Shown: piece by piece, positions 21,591 through 33,249 of the stretch
Layout of the letters: each line of letters begins with the position of its first letter
How positions within the stretch are numbered: position 1 is the first letter of the stretch
Origin: Progne subis subis
Lineage: Eukaryota; Chordata; Aves; Passeriformes; Hirundinidae
Length of the DNA: 64,000 nt
Direction: 5' to 3'
Assembly (NCBI GenBank): GCA_022316685.1
Contig: JAKJHU010001555.1
Span: 1 to 64,000 of the forward strand
Position numbers and translations under genes: made by a program
Notes under the pieces: generated by a model
Databases searched by the model: none
The model's input: only the letters and a program-made list of their open reading frames with translations
What the model was told of the DNA's origin: nothing

Positions 21591-24130
21591 ACTTTAAAAC
21601 TTTATTTTGGAAGCAATACAATGGTTTAATCAAATTTAAGTCTTTTTAACTTTACTTTCAGGTCTTCCTGGTGTCAAAATAATTTTCCAATCTTTATTGG
21701 GTATAGGTCCTTTTACCCTTGAAGCATGAGTCTAGCCTTTTTCTACCATTTTAACTGTGATTTTGTCAGGGAGAATCCATTGTCCCTCTGTTAGAGTTGC
21801 TCCTAGGTTTTTCATGGCTTCTACTTCTGCTAAAGAAAAGTATGGTGTTTGATTTTGTGTTCCTGCTTCCTGAAAAGTCATAATTACATTGCTGTTTTCC
21901 CTCAGGGCAGATTTCTTAGCTTCATCATCAGCCAAATTAGTTTCTTCTTGTTTTAATGTTCTCCCCCTCTGGTGGCCTTTCACATGAACCACTGCTATCT
22001 TTTTTGGACTCTTCAAAGCTTTAAGAATTTGAATTATCAATCCTTGGTGCACTAATCCTTTCTTTGAGTGTTTAGAAGTCCTTCTTTCTTTCTAAATTTT
22101 TTCTAAATGTATGCACTACCCCAAAGGCATATTTTGAGTCACTGTATATGGTCCCTTCTCGATCTTTTAATAACAGCACTGCACAGAATAATGCACAGAG
22201 TTCACAGGTTTGTGCTGACCAGGACGGGCTAAGGGGACCAGATTCTTTTCACTTCCAGTTTTTCTCCACGAATTATGGCATACCCAGATTTCCTTCTTCC
22301 ATCTACCACTCCGGATGATACATCTATAAACAATTTTTCTCCTGTTTTTAATCCTTGTTCTCTTAAATCTGGGCATATTTTTGTTCGTAATTCTATGATC
22401 TCTGTGCAATCATGTATTAATTCTTCCCCTGGGTCTCCATAAAGGAACTGAGTGGGGCTTTGTATATTTGTCATTTTCAGCTCTAATTCAGGGGAGGCTA
22501 TCAAGGACACCCTCATATTGTAATATTCTGCTATCAATTAACCATTTTTCAGCCTTTTTAGCAAGGATTCCCCATATAGTAGGGGGGTGTACACTTCCAG
22601 TGGTGCCCCAAAGGTTACTTTTTGGGCTTCTTCTACTAACATAGCAGTGGCTACCAGAGCTGCAGGCATGTTGGCCAACTTTTACTAATTGGATCCAATA
22701 ATTTGGAATAATATCCTACTCGCTTTCGGCTTCCTGCCCCAATTTTGAGTCAATACTTCATAAGGTGTTTGATCAACTGGTATTAACAAATAATTGGAAG
22801 GCTTGTCTAAATTGGGAAGACTCAGTACAGGAGCTTGCAGTAGGGCTTCTTAACTTGCTCAAAATTTTCCTGATCCCTTTCATCCCGTTTCAAGTGATTG
22901 GTAGTTAATTTCTCATTTAGAAATTTTACTTTTCTAGTGAACCCTTCTATCTACTGCCTACAATAACCCAAGGGACTCAAAAATGGCTTTATTTCTCTTT
23001 TAGACTTTGGGGATCCTATGTTCAATATTCCTGGAACCCGTTTCAGGGTCTAGCTTTTTCTTTCACTTACTAATCCAATGACCTAAACACCACACTTCTG
23101 ACTCTACAAACTGCAATTTTGACTTTGATATCTTTAGCCCGTTTTCTCCCAGAAAATTTAGAAGCTTAATAAGTAACCTTTCTAGCTTCCTCTTCAGTTT
23201 CTCTTGCTACTAAGCAAATCATCTACATACTGTAGCAGCTTAATTCCTTTGGGTAACTCAAAGGACTTCCAAAGATTTTCTAACGCCCTCCCAAAAAGAT
23301 TCGGTGCCTCTGTAAAACCTTGTGGTAGCACCTGTTCACCTTAATTGCTCTCTCCTACCTGTATCTGGGTCCTCCTACTCAAAGGCAATCCCTACTGCCC
23401 TCATCCAGAGGGCAAGTTCAAAAGGCATCCTTTAAATCCACGACACTGTACCAAATGTAATTAGGAGGTATCTGGCTTAGCTACTCCTGGACAGCGGGTA
23501 ATGGTTCTTTGATTTACCGCTCTGAGATCCTGCACTAGTCGGTAGCTACCATCAGGCTTCTTTACCGGCAGGATGGGGGTATGATGTGGTGACACACAGG
23601 ACTCCAACACCCCCTGATGTACTCAACTTCTCACTACCGGTTTCAATCCCTTCCTGACCTTCCAATGATATCGGATATTATTTTATATCGAATGGGATTT
23701 CTGGGTTCTGTATTTCAATGCTAATGGGCTGAATGTTTAATTTTCCTGCTTCCCCAGTATAGCACACTGTGTCGCTAATGCTCGAAATGATCTTCTTCAG
23801 TTTAAAGAACGGATTATAAGTTTTCCTTCACAGGGTGTTATTTTAATTCCCAAGGTTATTATTAAGTCCCTTCCTAATAAATTTCTATCAGCCTCTGATA
23901 GTAATAACAAATCATTCAGTCCAAATTTTTTATCCAATCAATCTGCACTCTTTTATTGCAGGAACCTAAAAAAATTCTCCTTTATATTCCAAATTAGCAG
24001 GGACACAGTTCATGACTTACTTCACATCATTGTGGTAGTTTTCTTACTGTGGACCTAGTAGCTTCTGTGTCCACCAAAAATGTGATATCTTACTCTTGAG
24101 GACCCTATTTTCAGTTATATCAAGGGCTCT
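21591..24130 (-). pseudogene. ERV2 pol remnant with near-complete integrase deletion
   Basis: Reverse transcriptase is recognisable by a KKPDG-YRLVQDLR motif near 23560-23520 and by the catalytic YVDD at 23218-23229 (minus). RNase H is readable at 22537-22229 (FIDVSSG, the first Asp position, with G to V next to it) and 22052-21732 (VHVKGHQRG). The next frame passes directly from the RNase H/integrase linker into the last residues of pol (SRVKGPIP, about 21730-21700). Integrase zinc domain and catalytic core are therefore absent. Numerous stops and shifts lie in between. It is a fossil polymerase. Confidence 0.7.
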
Positions 24131-24139
24131 TCTCAGGTG

Positions 24140-25600
24140 TTCAGTCCTCATTAAACAGAGCTCCTCACCCCCCTAGTCTCTTGAAACATTTTCTTCATCT
24201 TGCTGCCTCTTTCTACAGAATTTTTGTAGATGTCCCTTTTTGTGGCAATAAAAACAAGTGGGTCCTGTTCTCCTGGAGGCTAGGACAAGAAGTTTGTAAG
24301 TGTCCTTTATGGTGACAGGAAAAACACGTGGATCTCATATCCCCAGAGGTGGGACCTGCCTTTTTCTGTTGTTTTCTTTCCTGAGTGCTTCTCTGTATTC
24401 ATGGTTGTCTGTGTTTCCTTGACTGCTGCCATTAAAATCTGTGTTTTGTCTTTTGCCTCTCCTCAACTCCTTCTCACATACACTTTCTGTGCTTCTCTTA
24501 ACAATTCCTGAAGCCCCCTATCCTGCCAATTTTCTACATTTTTCCATCTTCTTCCTGATGTGCCCGCAGGACTTAAGCTACAAATTGTGTTTTCAAAAGG
24601 ACCTGTCCTGCTGCAGTATCGGGGTCTACACCTGAAATATAACTGCAAGACTTTTCCTTAGTCTTTCTAACCAGTCTGCCAGGGCTTCATCCTTCCCTTG
24701 GTGCTCACTTAGAGCTTTCCCTTATATTCTGCCCCTTGGGCACTGCTTCCCAGATTCCTCGGATAATCATCCACCAGAGATCACTCATATTCTGCCTGTG
24801 TCTTTCATTCTGATTATTCCCAACCTGGATCTTGCATAGGCCATTTCTGATCCCCTGGTCTGGCCCCTGACATCCTCTATCCCAAACCCTCATTCCTGAA
24901 TGTCTAATCATTTCTCTTTCTTCCATGGTAAACAAGATTCCTAAGATAGACTGCAGTTCCACCCAGGTGTATATATTCGGCCCCAAGAACTGATCTAATC
25001 TCTCTGCCACTCCAAGAGGATCCTCTAGCAGCCTGCCCATCTCCTTCTTAAACTCCTAACATCCCCTATGTTCAGGGGAACACTCACATCACCAAGAGGT
25101 CTCTGTTCTGGGTTTGCCATTGGAACTTTTCTAAGCGGGTATAGTCCATCTTCCATTTTTGCTTCCCCATCCCCATCATCACTTCTCCCTGTCCCCCACC
25201 TCTAGTTCTATGTGCTACTGGCTCCTCCTGAATAGGGGGTGTGTTTGCATTTACAGGAGGACCCTCGGGGGCTTGGGGTTGAACAGGCTGATTAGGTTGC
25301 CTATAAGGGGGTGAGAGGTGATCTAATGGATCCTAGGGCTCGTGTCTGTCTTTTTTGGCTGCTTGCCCTCTAGTTTGTAAAGGATAGAATGGAAAACCCT
25401 TGATTCCTTGCCTTCGAGTGACAAATTCACCCTTTCCCCTGGGAAGCCACAGAGCAGCATATTTGCTTTCTTCCTGAACAAAAGGTTCTTTTGAATTCAC
25501 ATACAAATTCAAAGACTGGCAAATCCAATCTCCAAACAGTCCAAACTTTGGCCAATATAAATTATCTTTCCAGATCATTTCCTTTGTCCGTTTAAACATT
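24140..25600 (-). pseudogene. ERV2 gag remnant (matrix, capsid, two CCHC knuckles)
   Basis: An open piece at 25599-25333 resembles the matrix domain of the ERV3 Gag. The piece at 25040-24705 is capsid, sharing DQFLGPN-YTW and the following helix pattern with ERV3. Two CCHC zinc knuckles of the nucleocapsid lie at about 24340-24195: CFSCHHKGHLQTSC, and CFYCHKKGHLQKFC in a frame shifted by one base. ERV3 has only one knuckle. A Pro-rich linker lies near 25330-25200. All parts are separated by stops. Confidence 0.7.
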
Positions 25601-26602
25601 CAATTATTAATAATTTTCTGCTTACTTTTTCCTCTTCAGGATTCACATGCATCCCAGAATCGTAACATTATCCCCAGTGGACTGTCCTGAGGGATGCTCC
25701 CCTTCTGTGAACCCCCCTCACAGTTCCCAGCTATACCAGGCTATTGTAAATTTCTTTCATAATTCGCAGCTCCTGGTTCTAAGGAGTTACTTTTCTTTGG
25801 ACTCATTTTTGGTGGCAACAAAGCAAGAAACCCCCTGGTACCAGGAGAATCTTGGTCTCCCTCACTCACTTCATGGTTCAATCCTCTCACTTATTATTCT
25901 GTTGCACTATCTTGTCTTTTACCAACTGTTTGCCTCACACGGAATTCCAATCTTTCTCCCAATCTGTCTTCCCTGACTATATCCTTCTAGCCACTTCCCC
26001 TCGCAATCTCTCTTAGTCTCGTACTTAAGTTACCGAGTATTTTCTTCTCAAAGAAAATTGAACTTGACTCAATTGCTCCCCTCCTTATTCACCTCACCCA
26101 GTGATCAGATCACTCCCTTCTCCTCGAGGACCTTCCCCTGGGTTCTCGGGCTGGGACCCTCCCTGCCAGTCCCTCCCAGGGATCCTCATTCGTTCTGTCT
26201 TTTCACTTCCCTCCTTTCCCAGCTGGTCTCCTCACAGAGAGCTGAAAACGTGGTACTGGGAGGTTTACACTTGCTTCAGGGGTCCGGGCTACCAGCCCCC
26301 ATTTTAGATATTCTACACACACACAAACATACAGCTGCCCCCCTGCCCAACCCCGTGGTACTTACACAGTCCGTTTTCCCACACGGTTCTTGTGCAGAAG
26401 ACATTTTACAGGCACCTTTACCTTTAGCCGGCACTCCAATGGCAGCCCTTGTGCGTGCCTCCTATTGCTGGCTTGCTTTGCTTATGCATTATCGTAATTG
26501 GAACTCCTTCTCCAAAGGAGCTTGGTTTAACCTCGGGACCACCTTAAAAGAGCTGGTGGGGAGCTCCTTCCCGAGACTAGCCGTCCTTCCCCAGGCTGGA
26601 GT
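25601..26602 (-). other. ERV2 5' leader
   Basis: About 1 kb separates the primer site from the gag start. It is pyrimidine-rich on the plus strand. No gene is recognised; a packaging signal and splice donor would be expected here but cannot be identified by eye. Confidence 0.5.
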
Positions 26603-26620
26603 TCCCAAGTTTCAGCACCA
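26603..26620 (-). other. ERV2 primer-binding site, tRNA-Phe-like
   Basis: On the minus strand it reads TGGTGCTGAAACTTGGGA, which matches the complement of the tRNA-Phe 3' end (TGGTGCCGAAACCCGGGA) at 15 of 18 positions. It sits three bases inside the 5' LTR end. The three differences are all C-to-T, consistent with CpG or general decay. Confidence 0.8.
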
Positions 26621-26623
26621 ATT

Positions 26624-27468
26624 TGTTATAAATGAAGCTCTATATGTCTATTTTAATAAGCAACAAAGTTGAATTTAGCAGCAATGCAATCTTTTTTTAA
26701 GTAGCATATTATAATCAAGCATATACAAAAAATTTGGCAGTGATTAATTAAAGATAAGCAACGTTCAAATAAAGGATAAGCAAAACCGACCAGAGTATTA
26801 AAGGGAGTTTCTCTCCCTACTTCATGTACAAAACAAAGTAATCCAACTTAAACTTATATACTGTATGCTAATACATATTCATTAATATTTCTCGTATATC
26901 TCCTATTTTCAATTTGTAAAATCTACGTCACTATACTACATAGCGCATGCTCCACTTGCTGATAGGGGGTCTTCTTGGCTTTTTGGTGGTCTTCTTCAGA
27001 TGAAGGCTCAGCATCTTCCTCTCCTACTATGGATAACCTTTACTGGTTGTTCATGTGCTCTGAGTTTTGTGTTATATATAACTAAGCATTATGTTCCAAG
27101 AAGTAATTATTTCATGGATCAAACCACCACCCAAACTCCCTTCCTTGGAACAGTCCCAACTTTGTCCATCTCAAGGCCAGTTCTATCTTAAGACATCTTG
27201 TATCCCATCACATCTGCAAAGGGCCCATCTCCCGACCTTGGAGTAGTCCCAGCTTTGGCCAATCCAGCTTTGAAACTCTTGCTTATCTCAAACTGCATCC
27301 TGTATCTTATTTTCCTCATGTAGCATCTGCCAAGGGGCCCATCTGCTTTGTAACACTACTCACATCTACTTTTTCCTTTACTACTTTATAACAAATATTC
27401 TTAAAAATATATATATTTTAAAATATTGATACGATTACAATTAGCATGAATAATTTTCATTTAGTACA
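26624..27468 (-). repeat. ERV2 5' LTR
   Basis: On the minus strand it starts TGTACTAAATG at 27468 and ends TTATAACA at 26624. It is the partner of 16493-17342. Confidence 0.85.
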
Positions 27469-27636
27469 TATTTATAGATTTATATCTACAATGTCCAATT
27501 GATATTGATCCTCAGCACATTAAATGCAATCTAAATTGACATGAAAATCAAGACCCTTCATGGCTGATGATAAATCAGACTTTGTCCCCACCCCCTTGCC
27601 ACTATTTCCGTCATCCAACCCTTGGCACTCCTATGG
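27469..27636 (+). repeat. Repeated flank sequence shared with two other sites
   Basis: The stretch around 'aatgtccaattgatattgatcc' and 'atgaaaatcaagacccttcatgg' also occurs, diverged, at about 45340-45490 and 48070-48240. At 48070 it again runs straight into a CR1. No gene. Confidence 0.65.
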
Positions 27637-28622
27637 ATCAGGAACAGTGTGGCCATCAGGAGCAGGGCAGTGATTCTTCCCCTGTGCTCAGCACTGGTTG
27701 GGCAGCACCTCGAGTGCTGTGTGAAGTTCTGGGCTCCTGTCCTGGTTTGGGGACAAATTTGTGAGAAAACCCCTGTATAGGATCCCTCTGGGAAGCAAAC
27801 CCAAGTGGCCCCTCCTCCAACCAGTCCGAAAATAAAACCTCTTTGAAGAAAAGTGGAAAAAACTATTTACTAAACAAATAAAGTGCACACAAGTATAAAG
27901 AATGAATAATATGAAACAATAAAACCTCTCGTTCTGGAGTGAGATGGCAAATTGAGAAAGTTCTTGCCGTGGGTGGAGCTCGGCTCTCTCTCAGTCTCTC
28001 CTCAGTCCCAGTCCCTCCAGCGCTGCTGGAAAATGCCGAGGTCCAGGCCCCGGTGGGCCGCAGGTGCAGCCCCCAGTGCTCCCCTGGGTTTTCAGTCCAG
28101 AGCAGGTTTAAACAGTTCCAAGGAAAAGGGAAAAAGAAAAAAAAAAAAAAATTCCAGGGAACTTCTCTGCCCTAGCTAGCTGAAACTAACTAAAAGCAAA
28201 AAGATCTCTGTCCTGCAGTCTCTCCGAGCCTCCGCTGAACACCCGTCCATGGAGAAGAATGTGGAGGAGTCAGGCAGTTTTCTCAAAACAAACTCCGCGC
28301 TTCTCCTTGCTCTTAGAACCAGTCTTAAAGGCACAGGACTCAATATACAGCACAAACAGAACAGACTGACTGGGGATACAAGCATCATAAAGTTACCCTA
28401 GGAAAGCTCCCCAGTTTAGGAAGGACATGGAGGGGCTGCAGCATGTCCAGAGAAGGACAACAAGGCTGGTGAGGCTCTGGAACACAAGTCCTGTGAGGAG
28501 CGGCTGAGAGAGCTGGGATTGTTTTTACTCGAGAAGAGGAGTCTTAGGGAAGACAAGGCAGTGTCAGGGCACTTGATGAAGTCCAAGGTCTTTTCCAACC
28601 TTGATGATTCTGTGATTCTCTG
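27637..28622 (+). mobile_element. CR1 LINE 3' end, split by a solo LTR
   Basis: CR1 sequence 27637-27737 ('ggatcaggaacagtgtgg...ttctgggctcc') resumes at 28406-28622 ('ccagtttaggaaggacatgg...'). It ends in the diagnostic CR1 tail GATTCTGTGATTCTCTGA at about 28604-28621. Internally it lacks a segment of the canonical 3' region. The interruption is the LTR at 27738-28405. Confidence 0.85.
27738..28405 (-). mobile_element. Solo LTR inserted in CR1, 5-bp TSD GCTCC
   Basis: The 668-bp element is flanked by GCTCC at 27733-27737 and 28406-28410. Removing the element and one copy restores a continuous CR1. On the minus strand it runs from TTTCCTAGGG to CCAAACCAGGACA; TGTCCTGG is the plus-strand left edge. 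It has a TATA-like motif near 28345 (minus) and an A15-17 run at 28137-28152 on the plus strand. The family is ERVL/ERVK-like; its name is not certain. Confidence 0.8.
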
Positions 28623-31600
28623 AAACCACCCTTGCAGCAGTTGCAGGATGAGCCCTGGGCGTCCTCTCCAGAAGGTCCAGCAGCCCAGGTGCCTCAGCTT
28701 CTCCTCACAGCCCCAAAGCCCATCCTGTCAGTCCTGCAGAGCCTCTGCAGCTCCTCCTCCTTGCCCAGAACAGGGAGCCCTACAGCCAGATGCAGCAGCC
28801 CAGATGTGCCCCCCTGGCCTGTGGTGCCTCTGGCAAGGGAGCAGCACGAGGCACTGCAGGAGGCTGCAGACAATTCCTGAAACATTTGTAGGATGATCCT
28901 GCTCCCAAAGGGACATTCCCATGGTGCCAGGAACTCAGGAACTGAAATGGGCAGTGAGGCCAAAAAGGAAAGGTCAACCAGGGATGGGCTGTTTGCATGG
29001 GAGGGAACAGGGATGGGCAGTTGGAAGAAATTGTAGCAGGAAGAATAAAGAAAGCCAAGGTGAAGCAAAGGAAATGCTGAGGGCAGTTTGGGGTTGGCTG
29101 CCAGGCAGCCCTGGCTCTGAGCAACAACATTGGCACAGGAAACTCACAGCTCAAGGGAACAAACTTTTTGGCTGACTTCAGAGGACCACCACAAACCTGA
29201 GTGGTTTCCCTGGTGTCCCCCAGCCCTTCCTGGCCCCAGGGGCTGATGGCATTTGTGCTCACTCAGGTTCATCTCTCCACACCAACACCATGGGGGTGCT
29301 GACGCCTGCTCTGGGCAGTGCACACAGGGGCTCCTGAGCCAGTGCTGCCGTGTCTGTGCCTGCAAGGATGTGGCACCTGTGTGAGCTGGGGGAGAGGCCA
29401 GGGCTGCAGAGGGGGGATGTTGTTGGCAGGTGCATGAGGACGCTCTGGGACGCTGCCCTGGGGTGTCCAGCGCAGTGGGGATGGATCAGCCCCTGCTCTG
29501 CTGCTCCTTCCCATCTCCCCCAGGGACCTTGCAGAGCCCCAGCCATGCTGTTTGCCCCCAGCCTGCCCACGGCCACCCTGGGCTGCTCACGGGGCTTTTC
29601 TCTGCTGAGCATTGGCCTGGGCGTGTTCTGGAGAGAGCCTGGGCAAGGAGCCTGGAGCCCCCAGGCCCTGCCCTGAGGCGTCAGCGCTGCCCCAGCAGTG
29701 CCCATGGCCTGTCCCTGCTGCAGCCCCGGCACTGCCACCCCCAGCACTGTGCCCGGCCCCGAGAGCACTCAGGCCCTACAGCAACAGCAGGGCCAGGAGG
29801 GCAGCGGGGCAGGGGCACAGGGAGCAGCACTGGCAACACCAAGTGCTGCTGCTCCTGGGCACAGCTGCTGTGCCAGCACTGATCTGCCCCCAGCTCTGCA
29901 CACAGACATTGCTGCTGCAGCTCCAGAGAAGGGGACAAAAGGGGGATCTCTGCAGAAACTTTGCTAAGGGGAGATCCTCTTGTTCCTGTAAAGGTAACAG
30001 GAGTGCAGGCCCTCATTGACAGAGACTGTGTCCAGATAGATGGTGGAGACAAACAACATGAGAAATAGAACAATTAATGACGTGACTTTGTGGACAATAA
30101 TAAAACAATAAAATAAATTAAAAGAACCTCCAAAATGAAACCAACAAGAAGTATCAAAGATGATTTTAATTACATGAGCTTTTCAGAAACTGGCTAGGAG
30201 TTTAATGTTCCTGAAACCTTCCAGTCATCAGTCTCTACACTGCAGCCTTGAGCTCCTGGTTCCTCAGGCTGTAGATGAGGGGGTTCAGGGTTGGAGTCAC
30301 CACAGAGTACAGAACTGACAGGTCCAGATCCAGGGATGGGGAGGAGATGGAGGGGGGCTTCAGGTATGTAAACATGACAGTGCTGAGAAACAGAGAGACC
30401 ATGGCCAGGTGAGGGAGGCAGGTGGAAAAGGCTTTGTGCCGTCCCTGCTCAGAGGGGATCCTCAGCACAGCCCTGAAGATCTGCACATAGGAGAAAACAA
30501 TGAACACAAAACAACCGAATGCTAAAGAGATGGAAAATAGAAGAAGCCCAAGTTCCCTGAGGTGGGATTTGGAGCAGGAGAGCTTGAGGATGTGTGAGAT
30601 TTCACAGAAGAACTGGCCCAGGACATTGCCATGGCACAGGGGCAGGGAAAATGTATTGGCCGTGTGCAGCAGTGAATAGAGAAAGGCACTGGCCCAGGCA
30701 GCTGCTGCCATGTGGGCACCAGCTCTGCTGCCCAGGAGGGTCCCGTAGTGCAGGGGTTTGCAGATGGACACATAGCGGTCATAGCACATGATGGTCTGGA
30801 GGGAAAACTCTGCTGACATCAAGAAGGAAAAGAAAAAGAGCTGAGCAGCACATCCTTTGTAGGAGATGTTCCTGGTGTCCCAGAGGGAATTGTGCATGGC
30901 TTTGGGCACAGTGGTGAGGATGGAGCCCAGGTCGGTGAGGGCCAGGTTGAGCAGGAAGAAGAACATGGGCGTGTGCAGGAGGTGGCCGCAGGCTACGGCG
31001 CTGATGATGAGGCCGTTGGCCAGGAGGGCAGCCAGGGAGATGCCCAGGAAGAGGCAGAAGTGCAGGAGCTGCAGCTGCCGCGTGTCTGCCAATGGCAGCA
31101 GGAGGAAGTGGCTGATGGAGCTGCTGTTGGACATTTGTTGTGCCTGCCCATGGGGATCTGTTCATGGAAAAAGGACAGTGACAAGTCAGCAGAGGCTGCT
31201 TTGAGTCAAACCTGGGCCATTCCCTGCAGACTGTCCTGCTGTGACTCACCCACCCTTGTTCCTGCTCTGGAAAACCTTCACCCAGGTCCCTGCCTGAGCT
31301 CCAGTTGTGCTGTCTGAGTGTGCCAGGAGCAGCCAGGCCTGTGTGGGGGGGATCTCCAGGAGCCGTCCCTGCCCCACTGCCCTGGGATTGTGGCCATGTG
31401 CCAGAGGGACAAGGATGGATATTCAGGATTTGTCCAGTGGAATCACTCCTAATGCAGCAGGCTTGGTAGCATCTGCACTTCAATTTCTAAAGGGCATCAG
31501 GAGCAGGAAGGAATTTTAGCCATTATTTTCCTGCACACGCATCATTCCTGTTTCTCTGGTGTCAGAAATCCCCAGCCATTTCTGCTGCACTGAGATTTTA

Positions 31601-32606
31601 CCACTGAGAGATGTGAGAGGCAAAGGATTCCCTGTGGCGTAGGGAATGTGAGGGGCTGGATGGGCTTGTTCCCAACTGCCCTGGGTTTGCACCTCTGGCT
31701 GCAATCAGAGCACAGTCACACTCCCGTGTCACCCTGGGATAAACCAGACCCTGCCCAGAGCAGAGGGATCCCTGAATGTCTCATGCCTCTCCAAAGGTCT
31801 CTGGGCAAGGGCTCAGCACCCCCTTCTGCCAAGGACACTCACGGCTCCCTTGGCAAACCCAACAGCATTTCCTCAGCTCTGGCATCTCTGCACTTCCCCG
31901 TGGGACAGTTCAGGGAACTCCCAGAGGCTGTGGCACAGATTTGCAGCCAGGAGGGCAGCTCAGAGCTTGGAAGGACACAGCAAGGAGATCCCTGGGTGTG
32001 CCCATGATGGGATCTCAGGGAAGAGGGCTCAGCTCATTCCCCTTTCCCATGGATGCTTTTCCCACAGCCCCACAGGTGACAGGCAAGCTTGGACACCCCA
32101 TTCCCATGGACACAGCTGCCTGGCAGCAATCCCAAGGGCAGTGCCTGACTCAGCTGCTGCAAATGCCAGAGCCTCCCTGAGAGCTCCAGATGACAGTGAC
32201 TATATCAGGGGAGTGGCATGCCCAGCCATAGATTGCAAGAGTTTATTAAGGTTGATTAATTAGTATATTTTACAGGAACATCCAATAGGAGATTCAGTTG
32301 CCCCAGTTACACAGCTGTGGGTAAATCCATTTGAATTGGACCATGGGCTTCTTTGCCCTGCTTGTTTTATGACTGATCACACTCTGGTTAAAAAACCAAA
32401 ATGTTCTTCCTGTAGGTTCTTTTCCTGATACTATGACTATACAGTATTTCAGGAATGTATTTAGAAGCATATTTTTCTAAAATATAAGAGGAAGGGTAGG
32501 AAACCTACTACTGTTAATTAAGGATTATAATTATCTAGGTATGTAATAGTAGCTGAATGGAGTTAATTAAGGATTATCAATTTATAAAGATATAATTGTA
32601 GTTAAC
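28623..32606 (-). repeat. OR segmental-duplication block B
   Basis: Colinear with block D in the same orientation: 28623-30130 matches 49311-50750, the receptor matches 51870-50890, and the upstream flank to 32220 matches 51880-52930. Positions 32226-32606 then match D from about 53640 to 54080, so about 700 bp present in D (including the CR1 fragment at 53401) is missing in B. The part 29100-29960 is a GC-rich block with long frames on both strands, present also at 39560-40430 and 49800-50640. The block is cut at 32607 by an LTR. Confidence 0.8.
30235..31134 (-). CDS. Olfactory receptor B (OR14-like), short C-terminus
   Basis: A 299-residue open frame encodes a class II odorant receptor, a G-protein-coupled receptor of the olfactory cilia membrane. 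It starts MSNSSSISHF with an N-glycosylation site (NSS). It has TM1 with the Asn of the GN motif (LLANGLI), PMFFFLLNLAL, MCYDRYVSICKPLHY at the end of TM3, the extracellular-loop-2 cysteines, [11 protein letters not shown] in TM6 and NPLIYSLRN in TM7. The Trp codon that follows KAAV in the other copies (TGG) is TAG here. The protein therefore loses about 11 residues of cytoplasmic tail, which many receptors tolerate. A splice acceptor lies 24 bases upstream of the ATG. The poly(A) signal is ATTAAA (30165-30170) rather than AATAAA. It could be functional or at an early stage of decay. Confidence 0.8.
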   Translation of the reverse strand: MSNSSSISHFLLLPLADTRQLQLLHFCLFLGISLAALLANGLIISAVACGHLLHTPMFFFLLNLALTDLGSILTTVPKAMHNSLWDTRNISYKGCAAQLFFFSFLMSAEFSLQTIMCYDRYVSICKPLHYGTLLGSRAGAHMAAAAWASAFLYSLLHTANTFSLPLCHGNVLGQFFCEISHILKLSCSKSHLRELGLLLFSISLAFGCFVFIVFSYVQIFRAVLRIPSEQGRHKAFSTCLPHLAMVSLFLSTVMFTYLKPPSISSPSLDLDLSVLYSVVTPTLNPLIYSLRNQELKAAV

Positions 32607-33249
32607 TTTTGGAGTCCAGGGCATTCCTTTGGCTGCCCTGGAGGGTCAGGGACCTGAACAGAGGGGGTCTGGGACCCTGGCCCAGAACCCAGAGGGAAAT
32701 TGGCTTTGATCTCAGTCCATGGGAAAGGCTTCCTCCACTGCGGGAAGCATTGCAAGCCACAAGAGTGTGAAAGATAGTAGTAGCTTATCACAGGGTGAGA
32801 AAACAGTAGATTTGGGTTTTTAGTATGGAAGTGAATAGGAGCAAGATGGAGGATTTGGGGCGTTGTCTCCTGCTTCTTCTTTCTTCTTCCCTCACTCCAT
32901 TCTCTGCAGTGATGGTGGCACAAAGTAGTTTCAAGAGATTGGGTCAAAGTAGGCATGACCTGTTTAGTATAAGTGATAGGTATTGGCAAATAATGATAAA
33001 TAAAGAACACGTAGCAATTAGTATAAAAGATATGACAGCCCAGTCCAGGAGGAGTCGAGGAGTCACCAGATGCCCAGAGCAGCTGCACAGACCTTTGTTG
33101 GGCACTGAGAAAACTGTAAGATAAGAAACAATAAACGAAGCTGCGCAACCTTGAAAAATCAGAACCTGAAGACTCCATCTCTTTCTTGCATCTGGCTCAG
33201 AGCTTTGCAGAAGGCAAAAAGACTCTAAAACCACCTGAATCTCAGAACA
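32607..33249 (+). mobile_element. LTR of the ERV1 family (plus strand)
   Basis: About 643 bp, homologous over its full length to 2423-3050 (inverted). It includes the start (TTTTGGAGTCC here, first G lost), 'agaagaaagaagaagcaggagacaacgcc' on the opposite strand, and the end CACCTGAATCTCAGAACA. No ERV1 internal sequence follows, so it is a solo LTR or a truncated element. It cuts block B. Confidence 0.8.

Larger units (their letters stand above)
16493..27468 (-). mobile_element. ERV2: gammaretrovirus-like provirus, degraded
   Basis: Two related LTRs (16493-17342 and 26624-27468) in the same orientation enclose 9.3 kb reading on the minus strand: tRNA-Phe-like primer site, leader, gag, pol, a ~1 kb unassigned part, and env. 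Recognisable pieces are matrix and capsid parts of gag, two CCHC knuckles, reverse transcriptase with YVDD, RNase H, and a transmembrane Env subunit with the CX6CC pattern. Every frame is interrupted by many stops and indels, and most of integrase is deleted. Gag capsid is clearly related to that of ERV3 (both have a DQFLGPN-YTW motif). No matching target duplication borders the LTRs: the left flank is GGAA simple repeat, the right is AT-rich. Confidence 0.85.

Noticed and set aside
28137..28152. Retrogene poly(A) tail
   Set aside because: The A run lies inside the solo LTR, not at the end of any gene copy.
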